Assembly (NCBI GenBank): GCA_944474755.1
Contig: OX104116.1
Coordinates: 6,823,547 to 6,887,546 of the forward strand
Length of the DNA stretch: 64,000 bases
DNA from: Limnoperna fortunei
Lineage: Eukaryota > Mollusca > Bivalvia > Mytilida > Modiolidae
Direction: 5' to 3'
Shown here in pieces: positions 11,401-23,400 of the stretch; the stretch's first letter is position 1, and each line of letters begins with the position of its first letter. The notes beneath the pieces are model-generated. The model worked only from the letters and a program-made list of their open reading frames with translations, was not told the DNA's origin and did not search any database. The position numbers were made by a program, and so were the translations under genes.

Positions 11401-14400
11401 TGATTTTGAATTGTTTCGGTGAAATTAAGATTTTGTATTTATATGTATGTGTGTGTTAAGCAATAGTTTTAAATGGCTTTTTACAATAAATCTTTATTTA
11501 TTGCCATAAAAGAGATACGAGTCACTTATAAAAATAGAGATATTGACAAGAATTATATATTATGTGATACCCTATTTATGAATATTAGTGTCCGTCTGTC
11601 CGTCTGTCTGGGCCTTCATGGTTTCCAGATGATGATTTGAAAACTTTGTTTTAATCTTTGCTCAGCTGCTTAGTACTATAAAATGAAGATCAAGTTCAAT
11701 TTTCAGCACAATCTAATTTTTAGTTTTCGACTATAAATTATTTTTATAGGTGCAAGGGCAAGGTAAAATTGTTTTCAGCTATGGACTGTTATCCTTCTCA
11801 GCTGTTCCTATAGGCTGATTTGTAATTTAGTAAAATGTGTTGATGAATATAAGCAAAAATGCAACGTGACGGGGTACTATAACCTGCCTAATTCACTGCA
11901 ATTAGATTATGTACTTATGTTTACTTGATCATGATTGTTGATTTTTATGGATACAGTACCATGTACATGTAATAATGTTTACTATTTTCTTGATCAACGT
12001 TGTTGGTGTGAACTTTACAACTAACTGTTGTTCACAATATAGATAGAATCTTATCATTGCATGTACCACATGTCATGTGATATTACGCTGTATTATAGGT
12101 GTAAGCCCTGAGAGGTCAAATAAAGAAAATACCAAAAATGAAACGAAATCTGAGTTTACTTGTCAGACACAGTATCGGGAAGAAACTTTGACAGACTATG
12201 TTAAAGTTGTAAAGAATTTAAAACATGGCGAAGTGAGTTGATTAGTTCAAAGTAAATAAAAAATCTCAAGATTATACGTATCTGGCAATATATATTTGGT
12301 TGAGTCAGCTCTCATGGCAGAACAATCTTTCATTTATCCAGAATGGAAGCACGCATTTAAAAGTACTATTAGGCAAACATAGGCAATAACAGAATTTCAA
12401 TTATTAGTTGATAAGATATAAATTTTAAAACTGTCATCCCTTAAGTCTGCATCAGCTTGTATGTGGTCAAACTAAATACTTGAAATAGGTGTATGTGGCT
12501 CACAATGATGACCTGCAATATATTTGTTAGACTCAGATCGAAGTACGTCCTCAAATCGAAGTCGCTTTCTCAGATCTATGGCAGATGACGTAACAGACGA
12601 AAGTAAATCCTATGATCAATGGTGGATGACGTCATAAACATTGATGAACTCTCAAATAAACTTATAATATTTCAAAAGTCATTGCAATAAAACCTTTTAA
12701 AGCTCGAAAAGTTGTTTTGAAAACATCCTTTATCACATTAACACAAAATAATTCGAATGTTGCCTTTTTCTCTTCATTTTGTTTTCGAAAAAAACAAAGA
12801 AACTATTTATACACGTAGTCCCAAACATGATTCTGTCGTTCGTATTGAGAAAAACGTTTGTGCTTAGACAATAAGTTAAACAAGTTGAACAAATTATCAA
12901 TGAAAACGTCGAAAAAGATTCAGAAAATATACTTCTAGTAGGGTCGTATTAAAACATCCATGTCAGATTTCACAAATAATGCAGTTCGTTTCATCTCTTT
13001 AATTATAAAAATCAGAATATTTTTTTTCAAAATTATTAATTATTAAACAGGAATAGAAAAAATTGCTCGTTTGTGATATTGGGCTAGTTGTAACATATGC
13101 ATTATACTTGTTATAAAAGAAGGCAGTTATATCATTTGTCTAGACTGATTGCAGTTAAATAAATCATTGAACTCGTTAGTTATACCCAATTTTTGTCCCT
13201 GTTAGATTTTGAGCAACCAAAATTTGCCATGAATTTAAAGCGTTTATGACGTACGTGCCACCGATTTGAGTACCTTCAAAATCAGGCATGTATTTTTTCA
13301 ATTGTATGACATCATATGCCATAGATATGAGAATATGCCGTCGATTTGAGGACGTACTTCGATCGGAGTCTAACATTTTTGTGTGGGACACACTATTTAT
13401 GGCCTGAAATATCTTTATGTACCCATTTACAAAATTAAATATTTTCTTATTTTCAAACAACTTTACGTACGAATATATTAATATTTTGTAAATAAAATAT
13501 TCAAATGATCACAATTGGAGATACCAGTTTTTACAAGATCTCAGAAAAAAAATTAAAAGAGCTAGCATGGGTTCTGTGGACATGAAGTGTCCCGAGAGTA
13601 GCACAATGACGACATGCCGTATCTTTATGTGGGAACACAAAAGGCCTTATTACAAATTTATACAAATTACAAAAATATACAGATTTGGAAAGAGTTTTTT
13701 CCTTTTGCCTCTTATATTTTATGATATACAATAATTCTTAGTTTCAGAAGCTGCGTGAATTTGCAAGGGAACACAACGTAAAAATAAAGCTGGATAATGG
13801 TATTGTTAAAATATCTGGTGCTGACACAAATGTGTCGAAGGCATATGAAGCAGTGAGTTCCTACCTACGTAAGGAAGAAAAAGAGATGGAATCAAAAGAA
13901 CAAGCTAAAGCTGTGGCCAACTATGTACACTGGTACTATAAAGACCCTGCTACCGATAAATTTAAACCATTCAAGTATGAAGATAATATCATCATTGAAA
14001 AAGATTACAAGAATAAGTCTCCAAGGGCGAAAGTACAAGATAGTAAGGGAGTCTGGTACACAATAGACTTCCACACCATGCAGGAAACCCCATCGGACAG
14101 ACCTAGCACGAAGATTAAAGTTGAGCGGAGACTTAATGAACAAGACAAAAGTACACATACAATATCTGTTGTTTGTTTTAATATTATTAACATAGATTTC
14201 CATATTTGATTACTACTAAGGGGGTCAGTTTGGGGAAGAATCTTGTTTGTTGTGTTTTATGCCACGTCAGCCATTTTCATCTATATCATGTTCACTTTTT
14301 ATATGTGGAGAACGCCTAAAAATCAGTGAAAATCCACTGTTTGGCAGGAAAACTGGCAATTTTTGTCAATTAAGGTTGGATTCAAGCACACCATACCTGC

Positions 14401-17400
14401 CCGCAGTAAGGCTCAACACTACAAACTCAGTGTTTACAGGCACGTGATCAATAGTAGATGACTAACTCCCATAAACCATTACCACTTGGTCACCTAGGCC
14501 TTTTTTTATCAAAGTGCACTGTCTCCTTCCGTTAATACAAGCTGCATTGCACAATATTGTTAAAAAATTTAAAAAGGAATAAATCTGCATATAAACAAAC
14601 AAATAAACACAAGGTATTTATTAGAAAGTTCAATCTTATCTTGTTAATGCACCAGTGCGTTTAGATCTTAATATACAATGTTCATAAATACATGGTCAGA
14701 AAATGTCAAGTTCATTTTGACCATCCGTAAAAACATATAGAAATCTGAGTATTATAGCCTGTTTCACTATAAATTATGACATTGTAGGAATATTTGTTTT
14801 ATTATGTAGCAATAAAATACATTTATAATAAAAAAATATGTGTAGACAATCTAATGTCATATACCACACACACATATTTTATTTGTCAACGTTGTATGCC
14901 AGAAAAGAATATGCTAACTAAATAAAGCGAAAATGTTTTTTGTGTACTAATATTTAACAGCATTGTAAGGAATCAATAATTACTGTGTTAAGCATAAATG
15001 TAAAATACCTCAGAATTTACATGTTGAAATGATTTTTGTTAGACTGTTTCTTTTTATGTTGTTAAATGTGAAATTTGTTTGGTTAAATGGGTGGTTAATA
15101 GAAAGAAGGTACTTGTATATTTTTCTTCCAGAAATGCAAGATACTGTTCAAAAGACCTAACATACATTAATCATGCTTAAAATGTCCAGTCCTTGAATAT
15201 ATTTATGTATATAGTACTTGATCATTTTAGGTGGTGTGTTGGGTGTTAAATTACCGGATACTTGGGTCCAAATGAAGCCCTCACAACATCTACATGAAGA
15301 GCTGCTGTCTCCAGGAAATAAAGAATATGACAGAGTAAACACAGAATTCAAAAAGAGTGGTGGAACTGGCACTATTGTTAAGGTACTTTAAAACCCTTAA
15401 GATTTTCTTGCAACTGAAGAGAATTGCATGTATATTTAGAGAAGAATATATCTTTCATAAGGTTTCATTTAATAATTGAAGAGAAGTTACAGGGGGCAGT
15501 GCCAGTAGAGCAGCGCTACTGGTCTGTAGTCAGTTCTCATTGAAATATACGAGAAAAAACAGCACGTAAATATCATACCGACAATGTCTTCTTCAAAGTT
15601 CCTGTTGAATTAGGGGCGATAATCAATTAGTAAAAATACATATGCTGGTTAGAGTTGGTAGAATCAAATCAAAGAAGTGTGATTTATCGATATTATTTTT
15701 CTTAATAGTACTAAGTTTTTTTATAATTAAGGTTTAACATGTTTACAGATTTTCCGAGTCCAAAATCCTTACCTGTACCTCCAGTATGCAGCTAAAAGAA
15801 GAGAATTAATAGCTAAAAATAAAAAGAACCCAGAACGTTGGCTGTGGCATGGGACATCAGCAGACACTGTTGATAAAATTCTGAATAATGGTTTCAACAG
15901 AAGTTACTGTGGAAAACATGGTAAGAATTTTAAAGATTCACATGTTTCTTTTTCTTGTTTTCAGGATGCAAATTACAATCTGCAGTTTCATTCTTGTTTC
16001 TATGGTAACATACTTATAGCTTAATATTAACAGCATGGGTAGTATTTTTATGACGTTTTCCAGATAATTGTTGCTAACTGAGAGGCTCAACAGTTAAGTT
16101 GGGGTCATTCCTACAAAATTGTATAGTCGCCATCATAAAGGATAAACTCATCCTCCCAGAACACCTTTTGTTCATAAGGTTTTATCTTATGTATGTTGTT
16201 GAATGTTTGCATGTTTATTGTTTGTGGCTTTAAAAGTTTATATTGCATTGAAATTGCGTTCTTAGATTTTGTATGTTTGATTTTTTCTTGATTGTTTTGA
16301 TTTGCTACATGTTTACTAAAAGGACAAGGTAGGGTAAGGGTCATTTTTGGCCCCCTCTTGAAAATAACTCATCTTTGCAGTAATTTGAGCATACAGACAT
16401 AGCATTAAAAATATGGTCTTATTTTGGTGCTATCATGCGCATGCGCGATACACTTCACGTGCTTCCATGCTTGCCAAATCTATAGGCTATTTTCAATTCA
16501 GCTTTAATTTGAAGATGGTTTCAGTAAATTAACTTCTGTTCTGCTCATCAAATATTCACCAAATGTTAACACAAGATGTATAGATGCCTGTTACAGACAG
16601 GTTCCGGTTTAAATAAATATAGAAAAACTTTATCTCGCAAAAAGAATGCTTTTCTCATGCAAAAATCTTTGCTTTTGAGAATTACAAGCTTTTAAACCAA
16701 AACTTGGTAATCACTATTTCTTCGTCAAATTTTATCACAATATACAAATTGATAGAAGATACAGGCAGAAGGTAATTTTAAATAAGGGCTGTCTGGGTTA
16801 AAAATGTTTTTTTTCTTTTGACAAAAAACTGTTAAACAAGTAATAAAAATATAGATTTGTCAGAATTACCTCCCTTGTTAAGATTGAATTTTCATTATAT
16901 TTGCCTATACCGAGCTCGTTATATCAAAAACTTTGTGTTTAAACAATTAATAAGGAGATTTGATATTAAGGTTATAAGTATGTCGTAGTATTTAATAATT
17001 TTTTTGAAATTATGAGTTAATAATGAAAGATATTAATGTTAATTTTACCATCAAAGCAATATCTATTCTGAGATTTCCAGAAAAAAACGGAGGATGGTGT
17101 CCTGCATCCCATCAAGTCAAACAAATTATTTTTGTGTGACCTTATTGGTAAGACAAACTGTTAAACAATTATATAATAGCGAACAAAATATCTATTTTTG
17201 CAAAAACCAATATTTAAATCTAATTTGTATTAAGTAAATCCCAAACAAAATTACTTTTAGGAAGATATATAGATCCATTAAAAAGGTGCACTTAAATTCT
17301 GTTTAGATGTCCTACCATGCATAGTTACAGCGGAACTGACATAATCCAAAAACTTTAACATAGTCACTGGACCGTGGTCAATGTCAGAAGACACCTGTCA

Positions 17401-20400
17401 TATATTATTCAATAGGAACCTAAATTCCATTACACTGCATAGTTTCACTGACCACAAAATTTTAACATATTCACTGGACCATGAAATGGAAGGTGATGGT
17501 TAGGCGAAACTTGTACTATTCAATAGGAACCTATATGCCATGCCACTCATTCATCCTACCATGCAGATTTACAACAGAAGTAACCTTATCCACAAACATT
17601 AGCGTAGTGATATGAATTCTAGTCAAGGTCAGGTGACACCTACCAAACTTGCATGTACTATTTGTCAGCAAACTATATAACAAATATTGTCATGTTACAA
17701 TGCGTGGTTACTGAGAAACTGACAGAACTCAAATAATTTTAACGTAGTCCCCTAACTGTGAAATTGATATTTAAACTTTACATTTGTATATTACTATTCC
17801 TGAAGCGGGAGATTGAGCATGCATAAAACCTGGTTTAACCCATCATTTCTTTTGAAATGCCTGTACCAAGTCAGGGCCATTGCTGTAATTACTACATTTT
17901 TGGTTGTTGGTTCTGTAATTTGCCGGTTTCTTGGACTTCGATTTGTGACAGTTTCCATGATACTATGATACCCATTTCTCTGGCCGGATAACGTACCACT
18001 GGCCTGCTGAAGCTCGAAAATCTAAATCGGATTGCACTATATTCAAGGTAACATTGTGTCCAAATCCGCGAAAAATAGGTCAACATTCAAAACATAATTA
18101 ACTTGAAATACGACCGCCACAGTAGCAGTAAAACGTACTGAAATTATTGTATCTTTTTTGCATGGTTAGGAGAAAATTATATAGATCGAAAGCATAGTGT
18201 TTAATTAAAAAGTATTAAATATTCACATATGTATTACGATAGTTTATGCTATCCATAAAAGATTATCTCACGTGGTTTCCTTGATGTTAACTGCCAAAAA
18301 AAAAAAACAAACAAACACGAGTAAACAAATGCTAACGTTTAATTTAACGGGCAAATAATTCTACAGTATAAAGGTGTCAAGACACTAAAGGGGACCAATC
18401 AAATTTAGAACATGTAAGAAAATAATACTTACAAACAAAATAGTCCTGTTTATCTTAGTGTATATTAAAAACTACTGTATGGATTTTAATAAATGAAAGT
18501 TTTTCTGAAAGGTTTGAAGAGGCCATAGACAGGTATATCAACTTCTATTTCTTTTGATAAAAATGGTACTAAAAGAAGGTAAATCACCAAGACTATCATT
18601 TTAATTGCTTATCAAAGCCAAAACCTATAGTGGGGGTCAAATTTCAGCCTAAATATGGTATTATGTAATATTGTATGAAATTATGGGGTCTGCAGTGGTC
18701 CGCGCTTAGTAGAATGTGCTTTAATTTAAATAAACTCATGTTTTAGGTTTTGGATGTAATGAAAGGGTCAAAATGTATAAAACTAGAACTGGTAGACATT
18801 CTAGTATGCAGAAAAATAGTGTATTTAAGATGAATTTGTCAGTTTTACACCTGCGGCTTAAGTCGGTTACATTGCTGGCATGGGTTAATACTAAAATTAT
18901 TTATTTTCTAATCTGATGCTTGCTAAGGGTAAATTTGTTAGTAAACTAGTAACCATATGCAATAATTGTACTTGTTAAGATAATTGGGCCTTGAGATGAT
19001 GGTACTTCTGTCAAAAATTCCTTAAACATGATAATGGGAAATTGGCCAATTTTTGCAATTTCATACCAAAGCAAGATATAATTTTGGTTCTTTGTATGCC
19101 AGTTTGAACTTTAATGGGTTTTTTTTTAGTAAGGAATGTTCATTTAACTATTAAGCTTAATGGAATAGTGAACGCATTTAATGAAATTCATAAAATTTTA
19201 GTCTCAGTTTAGAAACTATTAATGTACACCTCCAAAGTATAGTGCAACTGAATGTCAATAAATTTAAATTTGAACTCAAAAACTTTCTCAGGATGTACTA
19301 GGTGCATAATTAGGAAATTTTCATACTATTTTTCTTAATTGAAATGTATTTCAAGAGATAAAAGTCTTATCCCAACAGTTTGAAGGTACTCAGTATCTCA
19401 CTTTGTAAAAAGGGGGGGGGATGTGAAATTAACTAAAAACGATGCAAAATTTATGATAAAATTATGTAATTAGTGCCTTTCTATGTGTGAAATAAGTCCA
19501 TTTGTGTTGGATGTATATTGCCAAGCTTGCTATTTACATCTGCAACTAAGAAATTGAAAAATTAAGGAATAATGCATTTCTTGATCACCAAGCTAATTTT
19601 TCATGATAACGCGCATGTGAGGTCTTTGTATGTTTTCATGCATTTCTTGAAAACGACTGAAAGGAATTCAACAAAATTTTAGAATTTGTTTCGACTAACA
19701 TAAATCTAAGACCAGGAAAAATTTTATTTAATTTGTTGAACAAAAACATCTTCTTTAGGTGTAGGACCACCAAATACCGGGAACCAGTCCAGAGGTTGTA
19801 CGTAAAAGTAGTACTAGTCAACAGAAAGGTTCACTCTTGCATCATATAGAATTTGAACCGCACATGATACCAGAATAAATTTGGTATTTTTGGAAAGCTG
19901 AATATTCTAGGAAACTTGAGGATAAAGTTTTATTGGTTTTAAATGAACATAAAAATGTTGAGAGTCAATTAGGGACAAGCACTATTTTTGGACTGAAATA
20001 GAAAGTGAAAGTAGATTTTTAGACCACATGGACTTCAGGTTGAGCGTTTTTTCTTATATGCAATGAAACATATTGTGAAATTTTGACAGAATGTTCGGCC
20101 AGTGCATTTTTATAGGGGACAGAAGTGTCACTTAATTTGAAACAAAGGTAAATTTTCTAGGATAAGTCAAAATTATCAAATTTTAATATAGCCGAAGAGT
20201 AAAAAATCTATGGTGGTCCTACACCTGAATATATTGGAAAAATTTTGAGTCCTAACATGGTCTGTTCTAATGTTGTTTAGTATATTTTATGTCACATTTA
20301 CTACGTGACCTATAAACCAAGATTTTCTGAAAAGAAAGTGCTATTTTTAGAGTGGGGTTTACCCCGGAAGTTGGTTTTCTCTTGGAAGGTTTTAAAGTGG

Positions 20401-23400
20401 TCATGAAATTTTGAGAGAACATTGGCCTGTCACGTACGATTCTGGATATATATGGTGTCGGTCAAGCTACGCTTAAGGTAAAAGAGCTGTGCTAATTCCA
20501 AAAATAACAAATTTAGTAGAAAATCTTAAAGAATTTGATTAGTGTTTTCACACCTAAAGTAGAAAATAAAAAATAAATTTGTTTTCAATTATGGCACAAA
20601 TATCCCTCGTTATCATGTAAATTATTATTTTATCACATGTCATGATATATATTTAGGGACCGGTCAATATATTTTGGGGTGGTGGCACCGGTGCACAATG
20701 CAATAGGACACATACATTTTATGCTGGCATATATATGGGACTCCAAATTTTGTTATTTTCAGCCCGATAGTACAGCTTGTTTTTTTCATAACAATATCAT
20801 CAATGAAAAAACTAATTTTTTTCTGACGTTTAATTCAAAACCAATATACTGTAATCGCACAACTTGTTTAACAAACATAAATACTGAATTGTAACCATAA
20901 AATTATTCACTAGATAGGACACACATTTTTATAACACATCTGATGTAGGACGGCAACTTTTTGTATTTTAGGGAGCTAGGACAATTAATATTGACCGGTC
21001 CCTTATCTACTTTTACACATCGTCGGAAACCCACGTCCGGTCGCGTTCTCGCTGTGCTACCACTTGCCGGTCGCGTTCTCGCTTTGCTACCACCACCGCT
21101 ACCACCACCAAGTGGTAGCAAAGCCGACGATGACTTTTACAAGGTTAAAGAATATGCTCGCGCTGGCATTCGATGTTGTTACACCAATATATGTTTAAAA
21201 CGTTTCCTGTTAATAAAAGCAAGCAAAATAGAAAATAAACATAGACCATCGGGATTCGAACCATCGATTCGCGGTGTATAATATTCACAAGCTACGGGTT
21301 AAGCAAAAACACCACATACACACAGACATTTTCATTCAAAAGCAACTTATTTATGCGTCATACAAGGCCGTAAATAAAAGGGGTGCACTGATTGCACGTG
21401 TACTCCTAGTCCGAGAATCCTCTGCTGCCTACGGCACTGTCATTTTGCAGACGTTATATATTTGTTAATAGATTAGTAGTTTTTATAACATCTTTAATTA
21501 TTGCGTATAAAAAATAATGGTGTAAATTAACATTTATTGAGACATATCGAGATGTGATCGCTGAAGATGTTTTACTTCAATAAAAATGACTTCTAGAACA
21601 GTCTTATCAGTTTGTTGTTCGAGTGAATACAAACGAAACAAAATTAAATTCTTTTAAATTCTTAACGTTTACTTCGTCGGAACGTGTGTTTCGCGCATGT
21701 CATACGCTTCGTCCACTTTCGGTATTAGTTTAGACACATAATTTTTTCAACCTTTACGTACCAATTGTGTTCTTTCAAATATTCTATTTTTGGACACTTC
21801 ACTATTATTTATCATACAAACTTTCTTAAATATGTGACAAATGAAAGTAGACTTAAACAAACAGCAAAAAAGAAAAACGTCGGGACTCGAACCAGCGTTT
21901 CGCGATCTATAATGCGTATAATCTGCGACCTAACCAATTACGCCATATACGCACAAACGTTTTCTTACGAAAATAAGACCTATTTATGCGTCAAATTGCT
22001 GACGTGATATATTTGATGATAGATTACACCAGTTTTTATACCATTTATACCATTTATAATTATTACGAAAAAAAAATTAAAAAGGTGTAACTTTAACATC
22101 TATTTAGACATATTAAGGTGTTATCTCTTAAGATTTTTTCATGAATAACAATGTCTGGAACAGTCTTTTCATTTTGTTTTTACGCGTGTGTATTCAAACC
22201 AGTTAAACAAAGCGAAAATTCTTTACTATACTTCTAACTTTCTCTGATGTTTGTCAGTCCGGTGATTCCGCGCATATTATACGTATCTTCCACATTCGCT
22301 CAATATTATTGTGGTAATTTTATTTATTTCAATCTGTGAACTATTTGCGTTCTTTAAATATTCCATTTCCGGACGATTAAGTCTGCAACTTAATTTTTTC
22401 ACAGCTTTGACTGTTTAAATATGATTTTAAAAAGCTACGCTTTATAAAAACACGATCTTTCAAGACTTAAATAATCAATCTGGAATAGAAATTATATCAA
22501 TGCCTGATAGATGTATTTTATTATCAAAATTTAGCTGTTTCATCACTGTTAAACGTTTAAATTGTTACATATTAAAATATTTACTTAATTCATCCCTATT
22601 TTGATTTTTTTACACATTTCTATCTAAGTTGGTCAACAATGTTTATCAATTACCAGCATAAATAAATGTATATGCATATTCGGAAATGCAAGTCCGGTCC
22701 GGTTGTAGGCTTACATACTATGCTGAACAATACAAAAATCACGGTACATCGAAAGTGTAAAAACCCCCTGAAAAGTGTAAAAACCCCGTGGAATAGTGTA
22801 AAAACCCCCATATCTGTGGTGAAAACCCCTCAGACTTGGTAGATATTACCATATATAATGATAATAATCCAATATTTGTGAAAAAATATATACGCTGTAT
22901 CCCAAAGAATCGATTTTTGTAACCGCACGATACGTTCCATATTAGGTCAAATAGCTAGGGGAGAGCACTCCAATTCATTGCAATAAAAGTACTTAAGTAC
23001 TGTAGGTAGGAATCAAATATTAAAAATTGATCCTATAATACACAATTTGTTACTTAAAAAATGATTTTGAATAAGAATAAATGAATTAAATTAATATATA
23101 ATGTAATTTATACCTTTAGAATATTAGTATTATTTGGTTTAAAAAATAATCGATTCATATGAATTGCTAATATTGGACTACATTTTAATAGGAGAAGATT
23201 AATACAGTAAGTTTATTTAATTTTTTTCAGAATGGACAACTTAACAAAGTTTCATCAATTTCAATAAGAAACTGCCTATTATCATGAATAGACAAAACAG
23301 AAGACTGCAGAGACATATATCTTATTGTCAAACAAATTTTTTATACAATTCAGTCTATGTAGATTGAAAGAGTTGTAATTTTGTGTTTTGTGCCTATTGC

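Noticed and set aside
20655..21003. 16-bp inverted pair with GACCGGTC as a MITE
   Set aside because: Similarity stops after 16 bp and I could not find a target duplication.
21883..21960. Possible tRNA gene on the minus strand
   Set aside because: A and B boxes are visible but the acceptor and anticodon stems do not pair well, and a similar sequence lies 630 bp away; better read as a tRNA-derived repeat.
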